Source of the DNA: Craspedostauros australis
Lineage: Eukaryota > Bacillariophyta > Bacillariophyceae > Mastogloiales > Achnanthaceae
Assembly (NCBI GenBank): GCA_026770025.1
Contig: JAMXDE010000008.1
Span: 2,914,001 to 2,978,000 of the forward strand
Direction: 5' to 3'
DNA length: 64,000 nt
A model generated the notes under the pieces. The model worked only from the letters and a program-made list of their open reading frames with translations, did not search any database and had not been told where the DNA came from. The translations under genes were made by a program, and so were the position numbers. How positions within the stretch are numbered: position 1 is the stretch's first letter; each line of letters begins with the position of its first letter. Shown here piece after piece: positions 29,718 through 39,395 of this stretch.

Positions 29718-32543
29718 ATGATTCTCAGCAGAGGACCTCCGCAGCAGGTGCAGTATCAAGCTGCTGTTTCGGGACATCAGGCCATGACTCCAACCATGAA
29801 CATGAACACGAACATGAATCCGAATACGAGCGCAGGTGCAGATGTAGGCACGCAAATGATGATGAATGAAGTTCGTCGCAGAGATGATGACCGATACGCA
29901 CCCGCACCGAGGAGAACGCCGCCGGCGACGGCAACCAACGTCATCCCCAACGAGTTCTTCTCGCCGCTCAGTTACTCCCTCTCTGTCGATTCATCGAAGC
30001 ATTTCATCGAGCCTCCGAGCGTGCCAAGGCCACCACCTCCGACCCAGCAGCTTCATGAGGAACCAAACGTGCAGCAACCTCTGAACCATCACACAGCACC
30101 ACATACGAGTACTACCAAAAGCATGGCAGAAAATCTATCTCCCGTGTTCGATTACCATCATCATCCGCAACCACATACGCAGCCAGTCACTCATCGCAAG
30201 ATCAAGCAACCGCAATCGCAAGCCCATGATGCCCCCACACCAGCAGATGCCAACTCGCGGGGATCTGCCTGGTCGGCGGATTGGAAGCGATTGATCATGC
30301 TCTCCCCAGATGGCAAGCCGGTCGTCCAGATGCCGCAAGTTGCGGAAAAGCAACCAGCTGCATCTGTGTCAGCACGGCGAACTTCGACAGCCGCACAAGG
30401 CACGGCAGGCACAGCATTGCAACAAAACAAGCCAGTTCTGGAGTCACAGGACGTGCACGAATTGCTGTCCTACATAGATGGCCTTGGTTTCGCATCACCA
30501 CGATTGCATCAGGAGCTTCGCCGGCTTGCATCAACCGATGCGAACGAAGACGAGGAGGTTACAAATGGCGTTGGCGTTGGCGTTGGCGCTGGGTCCATGA
30601 CTGTGGATGCATCGCAATTGTCCAACCGAAACGCACTCATGACTCCCTCCAGGGGCCGTCGTCACATCAACTCGAAGATCCGTGTGCCTCCCATGACATC
30701 TGTTAAGTTTCCGCGTGAGCTCCATCAATCACCATCGAGATCAGCGTTGTCTGATAGAACGAATGCCATCTCCAACGTTGCGGGAGCGTCATCACTGAAT
30801 CAGTCGCAAGGAATGCATCATAAGCAGCCCTACAAACAAGCTTCTTCCCAGGAGCAGGCGTATCCACAAGCTGTCAAGATGGGAGCACAGCACTCCGCAG
30901 TTAAAGTACAAGGCAATCTAGCTGCCTTTGAATCCAGCACGGCTCATCGCCCTGATCCTCCGATTGTTGATATGTCGACAGAATATCAGGGATCTGTGGG
31001 TGTTTCTCGGAGCAATCACGACGCAGTTGCAGATGAAAGTGGTGGAAACGTCGCCGACCGCAGTTCCTCGCTGCTGGGCACTTCGTACATCTCGATGGCG
31101 TCCAGAACCATGTCATCACAGCCAACAGTTCCAACACCACAGCAGCAACACCAACAGAAGGATGTACACACGCATGAAACTGCATTGCAAGCCAACTATC
31201 CAACGTGGGAGAGCCCGCAACACTTTGCTGACATGTCACGAGACAGATACGAGCCGATGGCACCGCCGAACACGAACAGGACGAATCGGACGAACAGATC
31301 TCAGAAGACCCAAAAGTCCACGTCCTATGCGGCTAGTCCTTCACCAGCCCAACTGCTCCCACCAACATCCACACCGGCGGCTGCATCTTTTGCAGCCCAA
31401 ATCGAACAATCACAAGGCACACCTGCACCAAACGGCACGCCAGTACATGGAAAAGACTCGAGAATTGTGAAGCAACTGTTGGAAAAGGCCGTCGCAACCT
31501 TGAATGATGCTCAGAGAGAACGGGACTCTGCCAGGGAATGGGCCGAATCTGTGAAGACGTCTGTCGGCCAATGGGCAGCTGAACAGCGCAATCTACTTGA
31601 CTTCGAAAAGCATCAACAGCAACAGCAGAAGGAACAAAAGAAGCACCAGGAGGATAGTGAACTTCATCGAAAGGATCAGCTGGATAGGGAGGCTCTCTCG
31701 CAACAGCACTTGCAGCAGCAGACCCATCTCATCCAGTCACTGGAGGGAGCGGTGCTTGAGCTTCAGAAGCAAGTCACGCATGAACATCAGAAACGCCAGA
31801 GCACTGAAGCATCCCTCCAAGACTTGCTTGTTAATCAGCAATCCAAGATGCAGCAGCTCGGTAATCAACTGAGCTCGGTGGAGCAGCTAGTTGTCAGCGC
31901 AACCAGCACCAGCGGCAGAACTTTGGGATCGTCGCTCAAATCTGACAGCCCGCAAGATCGCTTCTCAAATCAGCGCTACGGGAACGTGGCCTCCGATGAA
32001 ATCCCGCGTCACGTTGCTCAAACTCCCGCGAATCAGCCCATCCGACATGCCGACGATCCAACGACCACTGTGATGGCGCACAAGCGCGCAGCCAACCATT
32101 TCATCGACGCTCCGCACCAATCGCAAGGAGGCAGGCTGTTCCAGGCCGCAGGTGCAGTTGTTGCTGATGGCCCCCAACTGACACATCAGCAAACCGCCAC
32201 CAATGGCCCAGAGCAAGCAACAGAACGCAGGCGCCGACGAACCAAAGAGGTCACCGATCGTGGGTACATGATCCGGTACAGCAATGGAGTCCAGAAGGAA
32301 GTCCATCACGATGGCACCACAGTAACTCGGTTTGTGAATGGCGACGTCGAGACCAAGCTTCCCCATTCCGGCAGCGTCGCCTACTTCCACGCCGGTGATC
32401 AAGTGCTGCAAATCACATTGCCAGATCAATCTGTCCTGTACGAGTACTCCAACCAGCAAATGGAACGACATCTGCCGAATGGAGACAAGGTCATCATGTT
32501 CCCCAACGGAATGAAGCAGGTGTTGAGGTGTGGAGCGGTGTGA
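29718..32543 (+). CDS. CPAP/SAS-4-like centriole protein with C-terminal TCP10 (G-box) domain
   Basis: 941 residues from ATG 29718 (MILSRGPPQQ); an upstream in-frame ATG at 29433 adds residues that look like untranslated sequence. The first 600 residues are disordered and rich in Gln, Ser, Pro and His. Residues roughly 620-760 form a coiled coil (KIVKQLLEKA-type start, then long Gln/Glu/Leu heptads with KQVTHEHQKRQSTEASLQDL). The last about 95 residues are a clear T-complex-protein-10 domain with repeated short beta units: GYMIRYSNGVQKEVHHDG, VTRFVNGDVETKLPHSG, ITLPDQSVLYEYSN and RHLPNGDKVIMFPNGMKQV. That domain is the G-box of CPAP/CENPJ/SAS-4, which binds STIL/SAS-5 and sets centriole length. 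Its presence suggests that the organism builds basal bodies. Other TCP10-domain proteins are the main alternative. Confidence 0.85.
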   Translation: MILSRGPPQQVQYQAAVSGHQAMTPTMNMNTNMNPNTSAGADVGTQMMMNEVRRRDDDRYAPAPRRTPPATATNVIPNEFFSPLSYSLSVDSSKHFIEPPSVPRPPPPTQQLHEEPNVQQPLNHHTAPHTSTTKSMAENLSPVFDYHHHPQPHTQPVTHRKIKQPQSQAHDAPTPADANSRGSAWSADWKRLIMLSPDGKPVVQMPQVAEKQPAASVSARRTSTAAQGTAGTALQQNKPVLESQDVHELLSYIDGLGFASPRLHQELRRLASTDANEDEEVTNGVGVGVGAGSMTVDASQLSNRNALMTPSRGRRHINSKIRVPPMTSVKFPRELHQSPSRSALSDRTNAISNVAGASSLNQSQGMHHKQPYKQASSQEQAYPQAVKMGAQHSAVKVQGNLAAFESSTAHRPDPPIVDMSTEYQGSVGVSRSNHDAVADESGGNVADRSSSLLGTSYISMASRTMSSQPTVPTPQQQHQQKDVHTHETALQANYPTWESPQHFADMSRDRYEPMAPPNTNRTNRTNRSQKTQKSTSYAASPSPAQLLPPTSTPAAASFAAQIEQSQGTPAPNGTPVHGKDSRIVKQLLEKAVATLNDAQRERDSAREWAESVKTSVGQWAAEQRNLLDFEKHQQQQQKEQKKHQEDSELHRKDQLDREALSQQHLQQQTHLIQSLEGAVLELQKQVTHEHQKRQSTEASLQDLLVNQQSKMQQLGNQLSSVEQLVVSATSTSGRTLGSSLKSDSPQDRFSNQRYGNVASDEIPRHVAQTPANQPIRHADDPTTTVMAHKRAANHFIDAPHQSQGGRLFQAAGAVVADGPQLTHQQTATNGPEQATERRRRRTKEVTDRGYMIRYSNGVQKEVHHDGTTVTRFVNGDVETKLPHSGSVAYFHAGDQVLQITLPDQSVLYEYSNQQMERHLPNGDKVIMFPNGMKQVLRCGAV

Positions 32544-33085
32544 CGCAATTTCGGCCTGCATGTTCGTACGCAACGGTAGACACGGGATCATTGCGGATAC
32601 GACCATGATTTATCATGCTCGCCGAGCGAGTTGACCAACTGTTGAAATCAACATTCTCACTTTTTTCGCTGATTTTCAAACTAATCACATATTCATAATC
32701 TCCGTAGTCTCTTTCGGTATGGTTAACCTTTTCAGTTCGTAGCTATTTCCAGTTTAAGTTTTATGAACCGATCAATGTGTTCATTCTCGTCACATGGGTC
32801 CATCAGCACAAAACTCGTTGTTGTTGGCCGAAGGTTCTATGTTCTCGTGGATTTATCGGCAGTGCCGAAGTACATGGATGCCAAGTTTCGCCTTGATCGG
32901 AGGTCCAAAATCAAAGTATCACGCGTGGATCACATCGCTCTTCGCTCGCAAGAGTAGATTCAAATCTACTGCTCGCCAGTTTTCGATGTTTGACCACAGC
33001 CACAACCGCAAAGTCAGTTAATAGATCGTACAGGTACAGGAAGCTACATTCCGCTTTACGTACAGTACAGACTCGGATGCGCAAC
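32544..33085. other. Convergent intergenic spacer
   Basis: About 540 bp between the 3' ends of the CPAP-like and sulfotransferase-like genes. No gene or structured RNA was recognised. Confidence 0.4.
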
Positions 33086-34930
33086 TCAATCCTCCATCAC
33101 ATACTCCCAACTGGCCATATATTTCCAGTCGTCTCGGATCGACCAATCTCTCTTTTCCGTTTCGTCACCCTCCCACGTCTGGTTGAGACTTTGTAGAAAT
33201 CCCTCCCAAGATTCCTCATGGGCAAAAAGTCGCTTTATGTCGACACTGCACACCTCGCGTTTCGTGATAGTGACTTTACGGAAGGCTGCACGGTGCTCCA
33301 GTTCGCCCTGTGGCGACGCATACAGCTCCGGGAACATCCTCTTTTCGACGCCGAGTGAGAAATTCAGCATCTTTTCCAATTCCGTTTCCTTCGGACATGC
33401 CAAGGGGAGGTCTGCCATGGTCTTGTTGATGACTCGGCTGTGGTACTTTGCCAGGTCATCTGTCATCTCGATTCTGGTCTTGTTGGCCTGCATGCCCTTC
33501 GTGATCAACCCGCGATGGGCGGCAGCGTAGACGATCGCATTGTAATTGTACCATGCCATGCTGCGAGCATTCGTGACTGTGCCCTCTGACTTGCCTCGCA
33601 AGAACTGGCACGATGCTGGCGCATCTGTAATGATGCTACACATCAGCTGCTGGCTGATGTGCTCCTTCCCATGCACATTGAGAAACTCAAAGTTGAACCC
33701 AGCTTTCTCCAGCAGGTAGTGGGAAGCGTCGGAGTAAATGTATTTGTTGGTTTGAGTTGTGCAAAATTCCTCAGTTCTACAGGAGGAGATGCTAGTCCGG
33801 ACCCACGATGTCAGTAGTGCCCACGTCTGACTAGCCTTCACGCCACCCTCAGCAGCCCATTTGCCATTCTTACCTGTTCCCGTCAGGTCTTTCGAGTTGG
33901 ATTCCTTGATGCTACTGAGCATCCATTCAACGGCCCTGCGGTATGTGGCGAGGATGGTAATATCCCAATCCTTCAGGATGTGTTGGATGTTGGCAAGGTA
34001 TTCCCGATTTCTATAAATCCCCGATGATCCAAAACGCACTCTGTAGGAGTTTGCTTCATCACTCAAAATCAATGAGATCCCATCCTCATGCATGGTGTCC
34101 AGCAGATGCTGGATACGTTGGATGCATGGCGGAATCTCAATGGATGGCTCCACCGTCAGCTGAGACGATGCCTTCAACGAGCCATCCTCCTGCGGCGTTT
34201 CGCGAGTCTGATTGCGATAATCTGCGTAGCTCCGCATGCAGTCCTCCTCCCACAAACCTTTTAGCACCTTCAATTTTGTGCCTTTGTGCAGATTTCCTGA
34301 GTGGCCACGTCCCCAGAACATGTACTTGTCTTGGATCAGCATCCCATTTTCGCTCAAATCCTTTAGATCGCCCTGGACGGTGGTCGTTGCGGTCTTGGAT
34401 GGGCCAATGTGATAGATGAACCTCGTCTTGTTTTTCTTGCCTACAGTTGTTGACTGCGGCTGTTGTTCTTGGGGTTGTTGTTGTGGTTGTTGTTGTTGTG
34501 GTTGTTGTTGTTGTTGTTGTTGGTCTAGTTGTTGGTCTAGTTGTTGGTCTAGTTGTTCTTGCGGTTGTTGCTGGTCTAGTTGCTCTTGCGATTGCTGCTC
34601 TTGCGATTGTTGCTCTTGCAACTGCTGCTCTTGCAACTGTTGCTCTTGCAACTGTTGCTGCCCTGGTTGTTCTTGCGGTTGTTGTTCCTGTGACTGTTCT
34701 TGCTGCTCTTCGGGTGGCTGTTCTGGCCGCGCTTCCGCGTCAGAACTGTATGACTCGACCTCGGCGTCGGCGTGGATGACTTCAGCGTCCTTCAACTTCG
34801 GTGCCAAAAACTTCCGCAAATCCGTCTTGGAGAGGGTCATTGATTGCACCAGCAGACAGATGACGACGACAATCATGAGCCGAGCCATCCGTCGGCAGTG
34901 CTGTTTTTTCTTTGGCTGCGCGTCTTCCAT
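33086..34930 (-). CDS. Type II membrane sulfotransferase-like protein with Gln-rich stem
   Basis: 614 residues from ATG 34930. A short basic cytosolic tail (KKKQHCRRMAR) is followed by one transmembrane helix (LMIVVVICLLVQSM, about residues 17-32), the topology of Golgi sulfotransferases. Next comes an acidic stem and a long Gln/Pro/Glu-rich repeat (about residues 70-165). The lumenal domain starts with RFIYHIGPSKTATTTVQ, the 5'-phosphosulfate loop that binds PAPS. The region around YRNREYLANIQHILKDWDITILATYRRAVEWMLSS fits the 3'-phosphate-binding segment (Arg/Ser) of this superfamily. PAPS-dependent transfer of sulfate to a glycan in the Golgi is the likely role; the acceptor is unknown. The 5' end faces the FPG-UNG gene across an interval now occupied by a Copia element. 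Confidence 0.8.
   Translation of the reverse strand: MEDAQPKKKQHCRRMARLMIVVVICLLVQSMTLSKTDLRKFLAPKLKDAEVIHADAEVESYSSDAEARPEQPPEEQQEQSQEQQPQEQPGQQQLQEQQLQEQQLQEQQSQEQQSQEQLDQQQPQEQLDQQLDQQLDQQQQQQQPQQQQPQQQPQEQQPQSTTVGKKNKTRFIYHIGPSKTATTTVQGDLKDLSENGMLIQDKYMFWGRGHSGNLHKGTKLKVLKGLWEEDCMRSYADYRNQTRETPQEDGSLKASSQLTVEPSIEIPPCIQRIQHLLDTMHEDGISLILSDEANSYRVRFGSSGIYRNREYLANIQHILKDWDITILATYRRAVEWMLSSIKESNSKDLTGTGKNGKWAAEGGVKASQTWALLTSWVRTSISSCRTEEFCTTQTNKYIYSDASHYLLEKAGFNFEFLNVHGKEHISQQLMCSIITDAPASCQFLRGKSEGTVTNARSMAWYNYNAIVYAAAHRGLITKGMQANKTRIEMTDDLAKYHSRVINKTMADLPLACPKETELEKMLNFSLGVEKRMFPELYASPQGELEHRAAFRKVTITKREVCSVDIKRLFAHEESWEGFLQSLNQTWEGDETEKRDWSIRDDWKYMASWEYVMED
34441..34720. repeat. (GTT)n-type low-complexity tract encoding a Gln-rich stem
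   Basis: A run of GTTGTT, GTTGTTCTT and GTTGGTCTA units on the plus strand encodes QQ, QEQ and QLDQ repeats of the sulfotransferase on the minus strand. Several sub-units are near-perfect tandem copies, so allelic length variation is likely. Confidence 0.85.
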
Positions 34931-35185
34931 CGTTGTGCGGTTCAAGTTTGGATTCGAGCCTGATGGCTACCCGAAGCTGCGATGATGCCCCGGCACCGGA
35001 GAGAATGCTCTTCCACTTGACCTCAGTGCTGTTCTCCTCGACTGGAATTGTTCCTGGTGGTGATGGCGATGGCACCGGTGGTGGTGTGGCGGTGATAGAA
35101 GTGAAGCGGCCGATGGTGATTGGTGATGATGCCATGGGCACGGGACTGTGCCCTGTGAGTGCCCAAGCAAATCCAGAGATGTTTG
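34931..35185. promoter_or_regulatory. Left remainder of a divergent promoter split by a Copia insertion
   Basis: About 255 bp between the sulfotransferase start and the target-site duplication GTTTG (35181-35185). Together with 41583-41938 it formed the interval between two divergent genes before the element arrived. No core promoter motif was identified with confidence. Confidence 0.5.
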
Positions 35186-35284
35186 TGTGAGAGGAGACTG
35201 TGAATTGGGGAAACACAGAATTTATGAGGTGTTCCTGTGGTGAGAGGAAGACGAGCACAGTCGGACATAGGCCAGACTGTGACA
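35186..35284 (-). repeat. 3' LTR of the young Copia element (99 bp)
   Basis: Identical by eye to 41479-41577. It is the downstream LTR on the minus strand and carries the target duplication GTTTG immediately outside. Confidence 0.93.
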
Positions 35285-35355
35285 CCCCCCCACGATCGCG
35301 AGGTCCAGAGGACCGCGTGATCGGAACGCTAATTAACTAAGGTAATGAATATATA

Positions 35356-38300
35356 TCAAACATGCGCATGTGTAAGAGCCGCCGCCCAGGGAGGAACATT
35401 GCGCCCAGATAGGCAGTCCCAATGGCGAACGAACAGGGGAGGCGTAGTCTGTTTGGTGCCGATGTCACCAGCATTGACCGCTGAATCGATGTCGCGGAAC
35501 AACACCATGTCGTTCTCAACCCACTGTTGTATGGCAAAGTGCCGAATCTCAACATGCCGAGTGCGCCTGGAAGGTTGACCGGCATTGGCGATCATGAGCG
35601 CCCCTCGATTGTCCTCGTAGAGCACCGTAGCACGCGATTGAGGTACTCCGAGCTCATCGAGCGTGCTTCGAAGGCATAGCGCCATGCGGCCCGCATCAGA
35701 AGCGCACAGAAGCTCCGCTTCAGTGCTGGACAGCGCGACGGTGGGCTGAACCCGTGCCTTCCAAGCCACGGCGCCACCAGCAAGCTTGAACGCCATGCTG
35801 GACACGGAGCGACGATGTCGTGAGTCAGACGCCCAGTCGCTGTCAGCGTACCCGTAGACCACAGATGGATCGTCATCGGGATGGACGTGACGCACATCAT
35901 GTGGCTCCGAGACACGCAACGGAACATCCACTTGTGGGAGAGCCGGCACCACCTTGGTGCGATGAAACGTGATGCCCTGCGTGCAAGTGGCGAACAGATA
36001 CCGGAAGACTCGTTTGACGGCAGTGAAGTGTGCCAGTCCTGGAGCTGCGGAGAATTGCGCAAGCTTTATCACAGGAAACGCGATGTCAGGTCGGCACGTC
36101 ACCATGGGCCAGATCAGCTCACCGATGGCGGCACGATAGGACCCAAAAGTAAGTTGAGCATGCTGTAGCCCAGCACCATCCAGAGGCGGCTCATCGTCCA
36201 GCATGCGGACATGACTGTTGTCAACCGCCATGGGCGTGCGAACCCCATGCATATCAGTCCATGCATGTCGCTCAAAGACCTTGTCCAGATACATGCCATT
36301 GTGCATCGAGATGTGCGTGCTGGTTTGAATGAGGTCCGTGCCATTGAAGTGCTTCAGTACGCCAAACCGCTTCATGGGAACGAAGAGGAATGCATCCAGC
36401 TCGTCGCAGATCCGTGCGTATGTACTCTCCGTCGCACACGCGATGGCGAAGTCATCGACCTGTCTCAGAAACAGTACGTCGTGACCATAGTAACGCGCAC
36501 GGTATAGGCATGGAGCATGTGTCGTAGGTACGAACCCCATGCGCTGCAGTTGTGCGTCAATGTGCCGCGCCCACTGGCGTGGCGCCTCGGGATGCCCTTG
36601 CAGGTTCTTCTGGATGGGTATGACGTGCCCATAAGGTATGGGAGAGCGACCTTGTGATGCCCACCAGTCCGCGAACGGTTGATCCACGTGCATGTAGTAC
36701 TTCTGAGCCCCGCATGGCGCCTCTGCAAATGCGTTGGAGACGTCGGCACCATAGATACATTTGTTCTCCATAGCCGCAACGGCAAGAAACAACCTGAAAT
36801 CTGTGGCATCCGGAGTGGCTGTGAAAGTATGCCCAGTATTCACTGCCTTGCCAGCACGCGGTGAACCATCGCAGACTGCTCTGGCCTTGCGCCTCGTTTC
36901 GGTGGGGTTCTGTTTGAGGACATACACCCACACCCAATGGAACACTTGGTCGCCCGGTCGCATCGCGACAGGCTTGCCAAACATGCCTTGGTCTGCATAT
37001 TGCTGCAGCTGCTTGTGCTCGGATTGTTGCCAAAGCTCCCAGTCGTCTTGCTTGCGGAGCGCTCGTCTTGTGAGCTTCATGACGGTGCGCGTGGCAGACG
37101 CATCATCACACGCCAGTGCTTGCTTCGCCCGTTGGCATAGACCGCGTATGTCGCGCCATTGATCGAAGTAGAGTTGTATGAGACCCTTCTCGGACAGCGT
37201 GTTACGGACGGCGTCAAACGCAAAGGTCATGACGACATGCGGATTGCCATCCTCGCGAGCTGCCGACACCGCCTGTTCGAGTTCATGGACGTTGTGTATC
37301 TCCACTCCGTCCACAGCAAGAAGATATGCGTGTCGTAGCCGATACCGCCACTGAGGAATCCTCCGGGCGCGATGCCCAGACGGGATGTCCAGTAGTCGAA
37401 GACGACCGCGCGTGTTATTGTCGTTCCAGACAATCCCGAGCTGCGGATGTTGCCCGAATAGTGGAATGTCCACGTCGAACGCCGTGTCGAATGGATGACT
37501 CGAGAAGTCAAGGAGCATCACGCCGCGTACCGAAACGTCCGTGGATACAGCAGCAGCCGAGGCCCCAGTGGGCATGACCATGCCTTCTCGAAGTGGCAGC
37601 GGCACGAGTGTAGCATCCCCACATGCACGAGGAACCTTGTGAAGTACCACTGAGGGTTGACACGCCAGTGGTATGGCCTTGGAGGCGGTGCCGTCGCTGA
37701 CATCGTCGCCGTCGTCTGGACATTCCACGCCAAGGTCGAACAGGAGCTGTGCGGAGGGAGGTCGCTTGTTGCTCATGAAGTGTGCCTCATCAAATACCAC
37801 AGACCCGCCAATCTTGACAGTGCCGGACGTCATGTCGTAGTACCGGATGTTGACGCCATCCCCAAGGAATCCAAGGAAGATCCCGCGGTACGTATGGACG
37901 TCAAGCTTGCGCGCCGGCTTATCAGGCTTGCGCACGGTGACCAGGGCACCAAACACGCGTAGATGTGCAATGTCTGGCTTCACGCCATTAAGCGCCTCGT
38001 ACGGCGTGCGCCCAATCGCAGAGCTCCACATGCGGTTGCGTAGGTATGCGGAGTGAACGATGGCCGCGGACCAGAATTTGGGTTCCAGTCCTGCTCCATA
38101 CAGCATGGACCTGACCATGACTGCAAGCACGCGATTGAGTCGCTCGACTTTGCCATTGCGATGGTGCACCCCGGAACCTGTGGGCTCCAGAACGTACCCC
38201 ATGCCGCGAACCATGCCGGAAAACTCTTTGGAAGTGAAGAGCTCGCCGCCATGGTCGACGCGAAGCGCGCGGTACCCCGTTTGAAGGCCGAATCTTTGGA

Positions 38301-39354
38301 GATGCTCTCGCACAAGCTCGATGGGAGCACGTTTGCCGTCCGTAGGGAATACCCATGTGTATCGAGACACTGCATCCACAATGATGAGGTACGCGGTGCA
38401 CCCATCAAAGGACGCCACCACAGGAGGCATGCCCTTCACCTTGTAATATCGGGCTGAACTGGCGCGCATGTACCCGAAGTCCAGGTGAAAGCGAGATCCA
38501 TTCATCATATGACCCACTTGGGAGACGCCACCCCGTGGCTGTCGCTGTGCGTGTGCGTCCAGACACGCGTCACACGAGCGCAACGGATGCCTGTCTAGAG
38601 CCACAGAAGACGGTAGCCCAATGGAGTGCTTGGGGAGCTGTACCATCTGCTGGTGACCTGGATGACCAAGGCGTTGATGCCAAATTTCATACGACAGTGC
38701 ACCACTGACGGCGTGGGCGACGTGCTTGTGTGCAGAGTATATGGTGGAGAAGAAGAAGAGATCGTTCGTCCTCACCATGGAGGCACGCTTGAACGTCGCA
38801 GCATCCTTTGTGTAGAACCGGACATGCGGATCATTGCGGTCACGACACACAACGTCGAATGTGTGAAAGACCTGCGAGTGCTCACATATGAGCTGGGGCG
38901 ACAGCAGGGTGGCTGAGACATGTTCGCAGAAGAACATGGGAATGGGAATGACGTCGCCATCGTCCAGTCGGAAGGGGAACACTCCCTTGTGTGAGCACAT
39001 CATGGCCTTGGACCGCGCATCCGCACCAGAAAGGTTGAGTGGATGTTCGAGCATACGACAGTCGATGAGCATGGCCTTGATACTGGTCACCAATATGTTG
39101 GCGCCCAAGTCACACTGCTGTCCCACCATGTGATTGAATTGTCCGATGGGGACCACTTGGTGCAGCATCGGTACCGTCGACTCGTCCGCAGATAGCGAAT
39201 GTGCGTGACACACATCGACTATGCAAGACTGATCCACCATTGCCCAGCCACGGACGCGGCGTTGGACTGTACTGCTCTTGTGCGCAGGTTTGGCATCGAG
39301 CGCCGGCAGAGTGTCACCAACAGTGACAGATCCTGCGCCTGCCGCGCTACCCAT
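35356..39354 (-). CDS. Copia pol: protease, integrase, reverse transcriptase, RNase H (1,332 aa)
   Basis: The domain order is that of Ty1/Copia. A protease-like motif (CDLGANILVT) lies near residue 85. The integrase zinc site (WHQRLGHPGHQQM ... SCDACLDAH) sits near 230-275, followed by the integrase core (FDGCTAYLIIVDAVSRYTWVF, DHGGELFTSKEF). The reverse transcriptase near 820-1060 has the VDD box in FLRQVDDFAIA. RNase H near 1190-1300 shows YGYADSDWASD, SSTEAELLCASD and YEDNRGALMIAN. Integrase before reverse transcriptase separates it from Gypsy elements. The frame is open throughout. Confidence 0.93.
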   Translation of the reverse strand: MGSAAGAGSVTVGDTLPALDAKPAHKSSTVQRRVRGWAMVDQSCIVDVCHAHSLSADESTVPMLHQVVPIGQFNHMVGQQCDLGANILVTSIKAMLIDCRMLEHPLNLSGADARSKAMMCSHKGVFPFRLDDGDVIPIPMFFCEHVSATLLSPQLICEHSQVFHTFDVVCRDRNDPHVRFYTKDAATFKRASMVRTNDLFFFSTIYSAHKHVAHAVSGALSYEIWHQRLGHPGHQQMVQLPKHSIGLPSSVALDRHPLRSCDACLDAHAQRQPRGGVSQVGHMMNGSRFHLDFGYMRASSARYYKVKGMPPVVASFDGCTAYLIIVDAVSRYTWVFPTDGKRAPIELVREHLQRFGLQTGYRALRVDHGGELFTSKEFSGMVRGMGYVLEPTGSGVHHRNGKVERLNRVLAVMVRSMLYGAGLEPKFWSAAIVHSAYLRNRMWSSAIGRTPYEALNGVKPDIAHLRVFGALVTVRKPDKPARKLDVHTYRGIFLGFLGDGVNIRYYDMTSGTVKIGGSVVFDEAHFMSNKRPPSAQLLFDLGVECPDDGDDVSDGTASKAIPLACQPSVVLHKVPRACGDATLVPLPLREGMVMPTGASAAAVSTDVSVRGVMLLDFSSHPFDTAFDVDIPLFGQHPQLGIVWNDNNTRGRLRLLDIPSGHRARRIPQWRYRLRHAYLLAVDGVEIHNVHELEQAVSAAREDGNPHVVMTFAFDAVRNTLSEKGLIQLYFDQWRDIRGLCQRAKQALACDDASATRTVMKLTRRALRKQDDWELWQQSEHKQLQQYADQGMFGKPVAMRPGDQVFHWVWVYVLKQNPTETRRKARAVCDGSPRAGKAVNTGHTFTATPDATDFRLFLAVAAMENKCIYGADVSNAFAEAPCGAQKYYMHVDQPFADWWASQGRSPIPYGHVIPIQKNLQGHPEAPRQWARHIDAQLQRMGFVPTTHAPCLYRARYYGHDVLFLRQVDDFAIACATESTYARICDELDAFLFVPMKRFGVLKHFNGTDLIQTSTHISMHNGMYLDKVFERHAWTDMHGVRTPMAVDNSHVRMLDDEPPLDGAGLQHAQLTFGSYRAAIGELIWPMVTCRPDIAFPVIKLAQFSAAPGLAHFTAVKRVFRYLFATCTQGITFHRTKVVPALPQVDVPLRVSEPHDVRHVHPDDDPSVVYGYADSDWASDSRHRRSVSSMAFKLAGGAVAWKARVQPTVALSSTEAELLCASDAGRMALCLRSTLDELGVPQSRATVLYEDNRGALMIANAGQPSRRTRHVEIRHFAIQQWVENDMVLFRDIDSAVNAGDIGTKQTTPPLFVRHWDCLSGRNVPPWAAALTHAHV

Positions 39355-39395
39355 GAGAGCAAGCCGTTCACGAGGAGGTGCCTCTCCTCGCCGGC

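Noticed and set aside
34931-34945. Longer sulfotransferase start at 34945
   Set aside because: The codon is TTG; ATG at 34930 directly precedes the basic tail and membrane helix.
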